Assembly: GCF_014333525.1 (NCBI RefSeq)
Contig: NZ_JACSCX010000001.1
Location: forward strand, 310,001-374,000
Reading direction: 5' to 3'
DNA: 64,000 nt
Source of the DNA: Hymenobacter puniceus
GTDB lineage: Bacteria > Bacteroidota > Bacteroidia > Cytophagales > Hymenobacteraceae
Shown: piece after piece, positions 33,956 to 42,038 of the stretch
How the letters are laid out: each line of letters opens with the position of its first letter
Position numbering within the stretch: the stretch's first letter is position 1
Notes under the pieces: generated by a model
The model's database searches: none
The model's input: the letters and a program-made list of their open reading frames with translations, nothing else
What the model was told of the DNA's origin: nothing
Program-made: the position numbers and the translations under genes

Positions 33956-34354
33956 TCAGCTTAGCACAATCAAATACAGCCACGCCACATAGCATCCCGC
34001 CACTATCAGCAGCAGGTGAAAAACCAGGCACAAACCCAGCACCAGCTTCCGGTTGAACTCCACTTGGAGCGGCTCGGCCTGCCACATCAGCCGGGTTGCC
34101 CACCGCCACACGACGTAATTGCTCCATAAAGGCGCTGCCGCCAAGGTGTAGCCCACTGCATTCAACAGCGTGTGGTGGCCCTGCCAGTCAGCCGTACCCG
34201 ACAGATACCAGCTTGGCAGCACTATCAGCACCCACAGCACGGCGCACACGGCTATCAGCACGCTCAGGGCGCGGCCGGCGGAAGGCGGGGCGGCCGGCCG
34301 GGGTTGGTAGCCGGATTTTGGAAAGTCGTTGGACAGGATTCGCATAGTTGTCAT
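33956..34354 (-). CDS. Small membrane protein in the Coq4-like cluster
   Basis: A 132-residue protein with a proline-rich cytosolic N-terminus and three hydrophobic segments (ALSVLIAVCAVLWVLIVLPS, LLNAVGYTLAAAPLWSNYVV, LGLCLVFHLLLIVAGCYVAW). No family is recognised. It starts 4 bp after the stop of the 79-residue membrane protein gene upstream. Confidence 0.7.
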   Translation of the reverse strand: MTTMRILSNDFPKSGYQPRPAAPPSAGRALSVLIAVCAVLWVLIVLPSWYLSGTADWQGHHTLLNAVGYTLAAAPLWSNYVVWRWATRLMWQAEPLQVEFNRKLVLGLCLVFHLLLIVAGCYVAWLYLIVLS

Positions 34355-34358
34355 GGTA

Positions 34359-34598
34359 TTAGAGGCTAGCCAGCGCCGCCGCGCCCTGCGGCGACCAAAG
34401 CATCATCAGCGAAAACACCACGCCCAGCAGCACCAGCAGCAGCACACTGGTAGCGGGCACCACCGCCCGCACCAGGCGCAGGCGGCGCGAATCGGGGTCG
34501 GCGGCGCGTTCCTGCCAGGCGAGCAGGCCGGCCAGCGCCGCTACGTCGCCGATACAAATCAGCAGGGCAACGATGGTAAGGGAGAATTGCAGCAGCAT
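34359..34598 (-). CDS. Very small membrane protein, head of the Coq4-like cluster
   Basis: A 79-residue protein of two membrane segments (LTIVALLICIGDVAALAGLL and PATSVLLLVLLGVVFSLMML) joined by a charged loop. No family is recognised. It is the first gene of a tightly spaced minus-strand run ending at 32646. Family A repeat A3 lies upstream. Confidence 0.62.
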   Translation of the reverse strand: MLLQFSLTIVALLICIGDVAALAGLLAWQERAADPDSRRLRLVRAVVPATSVLLLVLLGVVFSLMMLWSPQGAAALASL

Positions 34599-34633
34599 GA
34601 TATGGTGGGCTAATGAGGTGATGGATTGGTGCC

Positions 34634-34727
34634 GTCATCCTGTGCTGGCGAAGGTTCTTTTCACTATTGAGTTACTATCAGACGACTCCTTCAAGCGTGA
34701 TAAGGTCCTTCGCAGGTTCAGGATGAC
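34634..34727. repeat. Family A inverted repeat element, copy A3 (degenerate)
   Basis: GTCATCCTG at 34634 faces CAGGATGAC ending at 34727. The arms have drifted, but the internal GCGTGATAAGGTC and CAGACG match copy A1, so it is a homologous, older copy. It ends 6 bp before the stop codon at 34734. Confidence 0.75.
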
Positions 34728-34733
34728 AGGGTT

Positions 34734-36344
34734 TCACTGCGTCAGTTCCTGGTAGGCCTGCCAGTCGGCGTAGGTGTAGCTGGGCCAGTTGCGGGCTGCT
34801 TGCAGGGCGCGGAATTCCTGCAGCCGCTGGCGTAGCTGGCGCTGGGCTTCCAGCGGCTCCAGCTTCTCCCAGGTGCCGTCGTACACTTCGTGCACCAGGT
34901 GGCGGCGGGTCAGCACGTCTTCATGAGCAGCCAGTTCGGGCAGCACCCGGTTGGGCATTTCCAGCAGGAAGCCGTAGTCGAGTGTGTGCAGTTGGGGGCG
35001 CAGGTTGTAGCGCGCAATCCAGATTTCCCAGTTGCCGACGGCCAAGCCCAGCAGCAGCAAGTAGGCGGCTAGCGCGTTCAGGCGCACCAGCGAGTAGGCC
35101 GAGCGGCGCTGCCAGATCTTGAGCAGCACTGTGGCCAGCCCGAAGAAGGTCAGCAGCAGAAACCCGTACACCCCAATGCGCTTGTAGGCCAGGCCCGTGT
35201 GCAGGATGTAGTAGTAGTTGCGCAAGCCCACCGACACGGCCAGCACCGCATTCTGCAGCACCCACACCGTAGCTAGGCTGCGCAGCACCGGCAGGCCGGG
35301 CTTATAAAAATTCAGGTTGCGGCGGAAAAACCACAGCACAATACCCATGGCTACCAGAATGCTCAGAATGAGCACGTAGGTGCCTTCATGCACAAACTGC
35401 GTAAGGTCGAAGCCAGGAGCCGGCTCGAAGCCAAACCACAGCCAGTTGATATCAATGGCATTGACAGCCAGCAGCAGCACGTTCACCAGCACCAGCAAGC
35501 TGAGCGCAATCAGGTATTCCTTGCGCAGGTCGAGGGCCCGGAAGCGCTGTTCGCGGAAATCGGGCTGGCGCACCCCAAACGAGGCCACCCGGTTTCGCTG
35601 CCGCCGAATGAACTCGCCGAAGCGCGACTCCGAATCGGCGAAGTAGTGCACCGGCACTAGTACCAGCGCGGCCCCGGTCAACAGCAAACCCAGCCCGAAA
35701 AACAGCAAATGCGGCACCGACAAATCGGCAAACAGCGCCGCCAGCCACTCCCCTACCCAGTCGAGCACTTGGCCGGCCGCCGCCTCGTAGCGCGGATTGG
35801 CAATCAGAAACAACACGTGAAACACGCCCAGCGCCAGCAGCGGCACGCCCAGCAGCCGCCCATAGTACCAGCTGCGGCCGAAACGGCTGCCCAGGTCGCC
35901 GGGCAGGCGCAGCAGCGTTAGCAGGCGCGGCACCACCTGCCCGGCACTGGCCAGCGCCGTAGCCAAGGCGTATACCACCAGCTTTAGGTGCGGCTGGTTT
36001 ACGTAGCCCAGCCACACCGCCAACGACGCCACGCACGCCAGCAGCGCCGCCCCGGAGCCGTACCAGGCCACCATGGCCGCACTCAGCAGCGTGCCCACCA
36101 GCGCCAGCCGAAACCCGGCGGAGCGCCACTGCGGCGCATGCCGCGGCAGCCCAGCCAACGTCATGGCTACCACCAGCAGCGTGTAGAGCAGCATATTCAG
36201 GCCGGACCGCTCGTGCCAGAACAGCAAGTCGAAGAGGATGGCGCCAACCGGCAGCGCCACTTTCTGCAGGGTGCTGAGCGTGAGGCGCGGGGCCGGCGCG
36301 GCCGCCGCAAAATCAGCAGAGGAAACAGGCAGTGAGGAGTTCAT
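34734..36344 (-). CDS. Polytopic membrane protein, DUF4153/DUF4173-like
   Basis: A 536-residue protein with about a dozen membrane segments and a soluble C-terminal tail. The stretch FVHEGTYVLILSILVAMGIV followed by LWFFRRNLNFY is typical of DUF4173-type members of the DUF4153 group. Function is unknown. Upstream on the same strand lies a winged-helix regulator gene, and an 18-bp palindrome at 36428-36445 sits in front of this gene. The start ATG at 36344 gives a short cytosolic N-terminus. Confidence 0.8.
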   Translation of the reverse strand: MNSSLPVSSADFAAAAPAPRLTLSTLQKVALPVGAILFDLLFWHERSGLNMLLYTLLVVAMTLAGLPRHAPQWRSAGFRLALVGTLLSAAMVAWYGSGAALLACVASLAVWLGYVNQPHLKLVVYALATALASAGQVVPRLLTLLRLPGDLGSRFGRSWYYGRLLGVPLLALGVFHVLFLIANPRYEAAAGQVLDWVGEWLAALFADLSVPHLLFFGLGLLLTGAALVLVPVHYFADSESRFGEFIRRQRNRVASFGVRQPDFREQRFRALDLRKEYLIALSLLVLVNVLLLAVNAIDINWLWFGFEPAPGFDLTQFVHEGTYVLILSILVAMGIVLWFFRRNLNFYKPGLPVLRSLATVWVLQNAVLAVSVGLRNYYYILHTGLAYKRIGVYGFLLLTFFGLATVLLKIWQRRSAYSLVRLNALAAYLLLLGLAVGNWEIWIARYNLRPQLHTLDYGFLLEMPNRVLPELAAHEDVLTRRHLVHEVYDGTWEKLEPLEAQRQLRQRLQEFRALQAARNWPSYTYADWQAYQELTQ

Positions 36345-36427
36345 GAATCGAAAGCGTGAGGTGAAAATGGAAGCTGGTTAGAGTAGAATCACCTGCCAAA
36401 TGTCAGGCAGCATTGATTTTTAAAAGA

Positions 36428-36445
36428 ACTTTGCATTACAAAGCA
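36428..36445. promoter_or_regulatory. Palindromic site, candidate operator (copy 1)
   Basis: ACTTTGCATTACAAAGCA contains CTTTG-N5-CAAAG. The same sequence with two changes recurs at 37509-37526. It lies about 85-100 bp before the DUF4173-like start codon and next to the winged-helix regulator gene. Confidence 0.6.
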
Positions 36446-36465
36446 AACGGGCAAAAAAAGAGCCT

Positions 36466-36759
36466 TTACCCCCGCAGTAATTTTTCCAAAGCCGCCAAAT
36501 GCTCCTGAAAGGCCATTTTGCCATCAGCGGAGGCGGTATAGGTGGTGTTGGGCTTCTTGCCCACAAACTGCTTGCTAACTAGCACATAGCCCGCCTTTTC
36601 CAGCGCCGACACGTGGCTGGCCAAGTTGCCATCAGTCAAGTCCAGGGTTTCCTTGAGGTCGTTGAAGCTCACCGCTTCATTAGCCATCAGCACGGCCATC
36701 ACGCCCAGCCGCACGCGGTGGTCAAAGGCTTTATTGAGCGTGTGAATGACGTGTTTCAA
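36466..36759 (-). CDS. Winged-helix transcriptional regulator
   Basis: A 97-residue single-domain regulator of the ArsR/MarR-like HTH_34 type: FDHRVRLGVMAVLMANEAVS, FNDLKETLDLTDGNLASHVS (recognition helix) and AGYVLVSKQFVGKKPNTTYT (wing). No ligand domain or metal-binding cysteines are present. In Bacteroidota such regulators are often placed beside membrane proteins of unknown function, as here. The two 18-bp palindromes flanking this operon are likely targets, by inference. Confidence 0.87.
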   Translation of the reverse strand: MKHVIHTLNKAFDHRVRLGVMAVLMANEAVSFNDLKETLDLTDGNLASHVSALEKAGYVLVSKQFVGKKPNTTYTASADGKMAFQEHLAALEKLLRG

Positions 36760-36765
36760 GGATAG

Positions 36766-36857
36766 TTGTCAGTTGTTGGTTGTTAATTGTCAGTTGCTGA
36801 TTGTCGGTCGCGAGGTTTGGTTGCGACTAACAACTGACAACCAGCAACTAACGACTC
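36766..36857. repeat. Class C low-complexity inverted array (C4)
   Basis: Words of the type AGTTGTCAGTTGTTGG on the left face CAACTGACAACCAGCAACT on the right, imperfectly paired. It fills the gap between the regulator start and the upstream membrane protein stop. Confidence 0.6.
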
Positions 36858-36859
36858 AT

Positions 36860-37498
36860 TTACCGTTCGTAACGGTTGTACATGAGCAGGCCGTAGCCGA
36901 TGTGGCCCAGGCCGAAACCCAGGGCAAAGAACAGCAATCCGGCTCCGGGCAGCAACACCGCCAGCAAACCCAGCGCTATCTGCGTGAGACCCAGCCACCG
37001 AATTTCCTCCAGTGTGTACTTGCTGGCGTTCAGCAAAGCCAGCCCGTAGAACAGCAGCAGCCCCGGCACCACCAAACTTACGGCCCCACGCACAAACAGC
37101 GCCAGGCAAAACAGCCCGCCCGCTATCAGCGGAATTGCCAGGCTTAGCGCCAGCCGCCGCCCCAGGGCGGTCCAGAGCGGCTGCCCCTGGTGACGCGCCC
37201 GACGCCAGGTGAAGAAGGTAGCCACCAGCAGCGCCGCCACAATAATGCCGGCAGCCAGCCCTACCAGATATGGCAGCACTAGTAGCCGCTCGGCCTCGGT
37301 GCTTTCCAGCAAACGCAGGTAGCCGGTGGCCCCGTATTCGCGGCGCAGAAACCAATGCCCGGCCCCGGCTCCGGCCAGCGCTACCACGCCGGCCCCCACC
37401 CCACTCAGGCCACTCAACGAAATGAAGCGGGAGGACCGCTCCATAATGGCGCGAATCTCGGTGAGTTGGGCTAACGGATCTACGGCAGGCTTCATCAT
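36860..37498 (-). CDS. Membrane protein linked to the winged-helix regulator
   Basis: A 212-residue protein with six hydrophobic segments (for example GVGAGVVALAGAGAGHWFL, YLVGLAAGIIVAALLVATFF, LFFALGFGLGHIGYGLLM). The N-terminus MMKPAVDPLAQLTEIRAIME begins at the ATG at 37498. No family name is recalled with confidence. It is upstream of and co-directional with the regulator gene, with palindrome copy 2 in its promoter region. Confidence 0.75.
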   Translation of the reverse strand: MMKPAVDPLAQLTEIRAIMERSSRFISLSGLSGVGAGVVALAGAGAGHWFLRREYGATGYLRLLESTEAERLLVLPYLVGLAAGIIVAALLVATFFTWRRARHQGQPLWTALGRRLALSLAIPLIAGGLFCLALFVRGAVSLVVPGLLLFYGLALLNASKYTLEEIRWLGLTQIALGLLAVLLPGAGLLFFALGFGLGHIGYGLLMYNRYER

Positions 37499-37508
37499 AG
37501 CTAAAAGC

Positions 37509-37526
37509 ACTTTGTATTGCAAAGCA
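37509..37526. promoter_or_regulatory. Palindromic site, candidate operator (copy 2)
   Basis: ACTTTGTATTGCAAAGCA differs from copy 1 at two positions that keep the CTTTG-N5-CAAAG symmetry. It lies 11-28 bp before the minus-strand start at 37498 and about 50 bp before the plus-strand start at 37574, so it could control both. Confidence 0.6.
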
Positions 37527-37573
37527 CAACAAACAATTGCTTCTTTGCAAGCAGTAACCTTAACTTATTTTTT

Positions 37574-38077
37574 ATGCAGGCAGATTCTCGGGCTCTGGCC
37601 CGGCGGCACATGTGGCTATCGTGGTTGTGGGGGATGTATGGAGTGTGGGCGTTAAGCATAACTACAGGCCTTATCGTGGCCTTCACCAACTCTACGCCCG
37701 ATGAGTTGCTGACAGCACTAGCCTATGGGCTACTGCTTGGTTTCGTAATACCAATGGCATTTCTTGGGCTACCTGCGCTTCTTGGTGTACTGGGGCGACG
37801 GGTATTTATGCAACAGGCCTTTGCCCACTATTCCCATTCGCGACGTCAGTTGCTGTTGCGCACCGCATTGATATTTGAGTGCTCTGTGCTGTTGTGCTGG
37901 CTACTGTGGGAAATATTTGCTGGCCTCGTCATGCCGCATGTCTTCCAAGAACTGCCACTCCGACATTTTTTGAGCACCACCATAGCCTTCTTCGGCCTGA
38001 GTCTGCCGTGGCTACTTTCCTCTTTGGCCGCGGCATGGTGGGTTACGCAGCCTCGCCTTCTCAGCCAACCCAATTAG
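37574..38077 (+). CDS. Membrane protein, unknown function
   Basis: A 167-residue protein with four hydrophobic segments (GMYGVWALSITTGLIVAF, LTALAYGLLLGFVIPMAFLG, LIFECSVLLCWLLWEIFAG, FFGLSLPWLLSSLAAAWW). The ATG at 37574 is chosen over an upstream in-frame TTG. No family is recognised. It resembles the next gene product in size and layout, so the two may be distant paralogues. Confidence 0.68.
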   Translation: MQADSRALARRHMWLSWLWGMYGVWALSITTGLIVAFTNSTPDELLTALAYGLLLGFVIPMAFLGLPALLGVLGRRVFMQQAFAHYSHSRRQLLLRTALIFECSVLLCWLLWEIFAGLVMPHVFQELPLRHFLSTTIAFFGLSLPWLLSSLAAAWWVTQPRLLSQPN

Positions 38078-38228
38078 AGAATCAGCGAGAGAACACAGCT
38101 CAAATTGGGGCTGTGGATTCCCAAACAAGTCCATTATCAGCCAATCTAGGCCTTTTTATCAGCGCGTAAGTATGCAGACATCCAGATCAAAGCAGTTCTG
38201 GTGACCAACTACCATTTCATCTTTTGCT

Positions 38229-38729
38229 ATGCGTTCCTTTACATCCATCATCTCCTCTACTGTTCTACGTGCGCTTGTCTTGTGGATTATGAGCAATTTG
38301 GGCGGCACGCTATTGCTGGGCCTGACCCTGGCTTTCGGCCGGATTGAGGATGCTTCTATTGCGCTGGTAGCCGGGCTGCTGGCCATTATTATCACGCTGC
38401 CGCTGGTGCCGCTGGCTGTGCCGTTTCTGGCCTTGCTGAGCCGTTTGCAGCTTAACTGGTCGCGGCGTACGATGGCGGCGCTGGGCGTAACGCTGTTCTT
38501 TATGCTGGCGCACCAGTTGCTGGTAGTGCTGCTGCCGTTTCTGTCGTCGTTGAGCTTGCTGGAAATGACGGCCCCGTATCTGGTGGCTGCCTGGGCTACC
38601 GTTTTCTGGCTCTACAGCCCCGAAGGCCAGCACCGCACCAGCCGCCAGCTGTGGGTACGGTGGGCACGTGCCCAGGCCAGCGCAGTTCTGCGTATGTTCC
38701 GGCGTGAAATTACGCCTTCAGTTATTTGA
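38229..38729 (+). CDS. Membrane protein, unknown function
   Basis: A 166-residue protein with four hydrophobic segments and a basic C-terminal tail (RRTSRQLWVRWARAQ-like). It follows the previous membrane protein by 151 bp and overlaps the methyltransferase start by 26 bp. No family is recognised. Confidence 0.7.
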   Translation: MRSFTSIISSTVLRALVLWIMSNLGGTLLLGLTLAFGRIEDASIALVAGLLAIIITLPLVPLAVPFLALLSRLQLNWSRRTMAALGVTLFFMLAHQLLVVLLPFLSSLSLLEMTAPYLVAAWATVFWLYSPEGQHRTSRQLWVRWARAQASAVLRMFRREITPSVI

Positions 38730-39492
38730 GTTCGAAGACCTGCCCTGGTTTCCGCGCGTAGTGCGGGCCGGCATGATGGACTACCTGCGCTTCATGATAT
38801 CCACGCTGCGCACCTACCAGCCCATTGTGCCGCTGCTGCGCCAAGCCCTGCATGCCACCCGCCAGACCCAATTACTGGAGCTGTGTGCCGGGGCCGGCGG
38901 CGGCACCGAAGGCGTGCTACGTAGCCTGCAAGCCACCGGCCTGCCCGCCGCCCACGTCACCCTCACCGACCTGTATCCGCAGCCGGCCGCCTGGCAGCTA
39001 CTGGCAGCCCGCACCCCAGGCCTCTTCTATTCTCCCGCTGCCGTAGACGCCACCGCCGTGCCGCCCGACCTGGCCGGGTTCCGCACGGTATTTTCGGCGT
39101 TTCACCACTTCCCGCCGCCGCTGGCCGAGGCTTTGCTGGCTGATGCTGTGCGGCAGGGCGCCGGTATTGGCATCTTTGAGGGGGCTGGCAAGCACTGGCT
39201 GGAAATTCTGCTGGCCTGGACGGTGCTGCCCATCGCGCAGCTGCTGATTACGCCTTTCATCCGGCCCTTCCGCCTAAGCCGGCTGCTGCTCACCTATGTG
39301 GTGCCACTCATTCCGCTGTTTACCATCTGGGACGGCACCGTGTCCATCCTGCGCATGTACCCGCCGGCGCAGCTGCTGGCCCTGGCCCACCGCGCCGATC
39401 CGCAGGGCACGTTCCAATGGCAAGCCGGCAAAGTGCGCCACTGGTGGGGCCCGCAGGTCACGTATCTGATTGGCGTACCGGCTGAGAATTAG
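38704..39492 (+). CDS. Class I SAM-dependent methyltransferase
   Basis: A 262-residue protein. The SAM-binding motif is LLELCAGAGGGTEGVLRSL (about residues 58-76), followed by VTLTDLYPQPAAWQLL (acidic residue of motif II) and TVFSAFHHFPPPLAEALLAD. The C-terminal third is hydrophobic, perhaps membrane-associated. The start is most likely the GTG at 38704 (VKLRLQLFEFEDLPWFP), inside the preceding gene. The acceptor is unknown; nearness to a UbiA-family gene could suggest a quinone-like or lipid substrate, but this is weak. Confidence 0.82.
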   Translation: MKLRLQLFEFEDLPWFPRVVRAGMMDYLRFMISTLRTYQPIVPLLRQALHATRQTQLLELCAGAGGGTEGVLRSLQATGLPAAHVTLTDLYPQPAAWQLLAARTPGLFYSPAAVDATAVPPDLAGFRTVFSAFHHFPPPLAEALLADAVRQGAGIGIFEGAGKHWLEILLAWTVLPIAQLLITPFIRPFRLSRLLLTYVVPLIPLFTIWDGTVSILRMYPPAQLLALAHRADPQGTFQWQAGKVRHWWGPQVTYLIGVPAEN

Positions 39493-39510
39493 TAATTGAT
39501 AATTAGTAAT

Positions 39511-39624
39511 GAGTAATTGGAGCTTCTTTGGCGCGAGGTAGTGCGTTAGCAAATTCCAACCAGTTGCTTGGCCTGCTTTGCTCCAGATACGGGCTTCATC
39601 GTCTCTAATTACTCATTGCTAATT
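39511..39624. repeat. Class C low-complexity inverted array (C5)
   Basis: AATTAGTAATGAGTAATT at 39511 and onward (22 bp to 39532) faces its inverted copy at 39603-39624 with two mismatches; more TAATTAG-type words flank both sides. The right arm runs into the presumed start codon of the UbiA-family gene. Confidence 0.7.
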
Positions 39625-40495
39625 GCTACTTACTACTTACAAAAAGGCCCTGCCGCTACTCCGGATTCCGTTTTCGGTGTACCTAATGCCGGTGTTCTGG
39701 TTTGGGCTGAGCGCGTTGCGGGAGCCGTTTAGTGCGTGGCAGGCGGCGGGCGTGTTTGTGGTGCTGCACCTGCTGGCCTACCCCGCATCCAACGGCTACA
39801 ACTCCTACTACGACCGTGACGAAGGCAGCATCGGCGGCCTGAAAAGCCCGCCCAAAGTATCCGAAGAGCTGCTGCATCTGGTGTATGCCTTCGATGCGCT
39901 GGCGGTGCTGGGCGGTTTGTTGCTGAATCCGTGGTTTGGGATGCTGGTGGCAGTGTACCTACTCGTTTCCAAGGCCTATAGCTACGAAGGCATCCGGCTG
40001 AAAAAGTACCCGCTGCTGAGCACAGCCGTGGTGGTGGTGTTCCAGGGCGCTTACACGTTTATGATGACGCAGGTTGGTGCCGGCGCTGGCTATGCGCAAC
40101 TCACCGAGCCCACCAACCTGCTGCTGGCGCTGGTGAGCAGCCTGTTTCTGTGCGGCTCCTATCCGCTCACGCAGGTGTACCAGCACCAGGAAGACGCCCG
40201 CCGCGGCGACCGGACGCTGAGTCTGCGCCTCGGCATCCGGGGCACGTTTGTGTTTGCGGCCGTTGGGCTGCTGGCCGGGGCAGCCGTGCTGGCGTATGCG
40301 CTGTGGGTACGGCAGGAAGCGCGCCATCTGCTGGTGTTTCTGGCGGCCACCGGACCGGTCGTGCTGCTGTTCGGGAGCTGGGTTCGGGCTGTGTGGCAAA
40401 ACCCCGCCGCCGCCGACTTCGAGCACACCATGCGCATGAACCAGGTATCGTCGTTGTGCATGAGTGCGGCTTTTATTCTGATGCTGCTCTGGTAG
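39623..40495 (+). CDS. UbiA-family prenyltransferase
   Basis: A 290-residue polytopic enzyme. Both Mg-prenyl-diphosphate motifs are present: NGYNSYYDRDEGSIGG (NxxxDxxxD, about residue 58) and QEDARRGDRTLSLRLG (DxxxGDxT, about residue 195). About eight membrane helices are predicted. It would attach a prenyl chain to an aromatic or other acceptor; the substrate is unknown. No ATG lies near the conserved RIPFSVYLMPVFWFG start; a TTG at 39623, inside repeat C5, is the best candidate. Confidence 0.85.
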   Translation: MLLTTYKKALPLLRIPFSVYLMPVFWFGLSALREPFSAWQAAGVFVVLHLLAYPASNGYNSYYDRDEGSIGGLKSPPKVSEELLHLVYAFDALAVLGGLLLNPWFGMLVAVYLLVSKAYSYEGIRLKKYPLLSTAVVVVFQGAYTFMMTQVGAGAGYAQLTEPTNLLLALVSSLFLCGSYPLTQVYQHQEDARRGDRTLSLRLGIRGTFVFAAVGLLAGAAVLAYALWVRQEARHLLVFLAATGPVVLLFGSWVRAVWQNPAAADFEHTMRMNQVSSLCMSAAFILMLLW

Positions 40496-40559
40496 TTCTT
40501 TCCCAACAGACCACTCCTAAACCGCGTATGCAGCCCTGATTCACCTCAGACTTTCTGCT

Positions 40560-41180
40560 ATGCGAATTGCGCTGTTTCTGCCCACTCTCGGTCTGCTGGC
40601 TGCCTGCTCCACCCCCGACGCCAGCCAATCAGGCACTACTACCCCGGCCGGGGATTCTACGGCCCGCCTCGAACCCATGGATACGGCGCGCGCCAGCACC
40701 GCCACCCCGCAGGCCGACACGCTCAAAACCGTGCGGCGGCGCCATGTTTTCTCTGCTCCTGCTTCGCCCGATGAGTTCAAGCTGACGCTGCGCGGCAAAG
40801 ACGTGCTGACCGGCCAGATTACGTTCACCATCACCGACGCGGCCGGGCAGGTCATCTTCCGCGAGATGCTTACGCCTGCCGACCTAGAGGCCAGCATGGT
40901 GTATGAGATGCAGAAAACTACCGTTGGGCCCGCTGAGCGCGAGGCCTACGTGCGCCGCCGCATGGACGAGTTTTTCGCCGATAAAAACTTCCGTCAGCCG
41001 GCCCTTACCACCAAAGATGCCTACCAGGAAGGCGGCGCCGACCGCACCGTCTGGGCCGAGTTGCAGAAGCGCCCCGACGCTGTAGGCTTCCAGTATCTGG
41101 TAGGCAAGGAAGACCGCCGCCGCATTGCGTATTCGCCCGGCACCAAGCAGGTAGTGCAATTGCCGGGCTTCGGTAGCTAA
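40560..41180 (+). CDS. Putative lipoprotein, unknown function
   Basis: A 206-residue protein with a clear lipobox (PTLGLLAACS). A Thr/Ala/Pro-rich linker (residues 20-60) leads to a soluble domain beginning FKLTLRGKDVLTGQITFTIT, then DAAGQVIFREMLTP, and ending in IAYSPGTKQVVQLPGF. No family is recognised. It follows the UbiA gene by 64 bp. Confidence 0.75.
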   Translation: MRIALFLPTLGLLAACSTPDASQSGTTTPAGDSTARLEPMDTARASTATPQADTLKTVRRRHVFSAPASPDEFKLTLRGKDVLTGQITFTITDAAGQVIFREMLTPADLEASMVYEMQKTTVGPAEREAYVRRRMDEFFADKNFRQPALTTKDAYQEGGADRTVWAELQKRPDAVGFQYLVGKEDRRRIAYSPGTKQVVQLPGFGS

Positions 41181-41207
41181 ACAGTTCTTCCGAGTGCCAT
41201 TCACCCA

Positions 41208-41293
41208 GTAGCGCGCACTTTGTAGTTCGCGTCCTCGTGCCGTCCGGAATCGTTGAAACGGCGCGGGGACGCGAACTACAAAGTGCGCGCTAC
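41208..41293. repeat. Family B inverted repeat element, copy B2
   Basis: Arms of 27 bp (41208-41234 and 41267-41293) are perfect inverted copies. The outer word is GTAGCGCGCACTTTGTAGTT. The 32-bp core has GGAATCGTT and GCGCGG in common with copy B1. The arms differ from B1 by a compensated base change (CGCGCACT for CGCGAACT), which keeps pairing. Confidence 0.87.
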
Positions 41294-41333
41294 GGCTCAT
41301 TTACAGCTCAGATACTGCACTCAGAATGATAGA

Positions 41334-41993
41334 CTACCCGGCCTGCTCCAGTGCCTGGGTCAGGCCATCGGCAAATGCCTCGTAGGGCTGGTAGCCGCGC
41401 GCCAGCACATAACCCTGGTTGCCGACCCGCAGAATGGTGGTGGGGAAGCCCTGCACCCCGATTTTGGCTACGGCCGCAAATTCCTGCTGGGTAGCCTGAG
41501 CGGTTTCCGGCAGGGCTAGCTGGCGCAGAAACGCTGCACCATCAAGGCCGTAGGCGGTGGCCAGGGGCAGGTAAGTTTTGGGCTCGTTGAGGTCGGCGCC
41601 GTCGCGGAAGTAGGCCACCTGCACATCGTGGGCAAAACTGGCGGTATCGGGCTGGTTGAAGTGGCGGAAGGCACTGATGGCCCAACTCGGCGGCGCCGAA
41701 TCCTGTACGCGGCTGCCCTCGGCGCCCACAGCCCGAAACGCCTCCCCAAACTGCACGCCCGTCACGCGCTCCACTTGCGTTAGTGCCCCGCTGATATAGT
41801 CCCAATCGTCGCGGATGGGGCCTACTTGTTCGCCCGTCACCATGCCGCCACACAGCACCGATACCTCCACGCGGCCCGCAAATTCCTGCCGCACCCGCTG
41901 AATCACCGGGCTCATACCGTAGCACCAGCCGCACAGCGGGTCGAAGAGGTAGAGCAGTTCGGGAAGGTCGGGTGTTGGTTGGATGGGGGGCAT
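41334..41993 (-). CDS. DsbA-family protein (cytosolic, FrnE-like)
   Basis: A 219-residue thioredoxin-fold protein. The active-site motif is LFDPLCGWCYGMSPV (CGWC, about residues 21-24) and the cis-Pro loop is GVQGFPTTILRV. The helical insertion between them is typical for DsbA/FrnE relatives. There is no signal peptide, so it is probably cytosolic, as for FrnE-type oxidoreductases. Substrate unknown. Confidence 0.88.
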   Translation of the reverse strand: MPPIQPTPDLPELLYLFDPLCGWCYGMSPVIQRVRQEFAGRVEVSVLCGGMVTGEQVGPIRDDWDYISGALTQVERVTGVQFGEAFRAVGAEGSRVQDSAPPSWAISAFRHFNQPDTASFAHDVQVAYFRDGADLNEPKTYLPLATAYGLDGAAFLRQLALPETAQATQQEFAAVAKIGVQGFPTTILRVGNQGYVLARGYQPYEAFADGLTQALEQAG

Positions 41994-42038
41994 GCGGATG
42001 GATAATTAGGGTAAAGAGAGTCAGAAACACATAAAACC

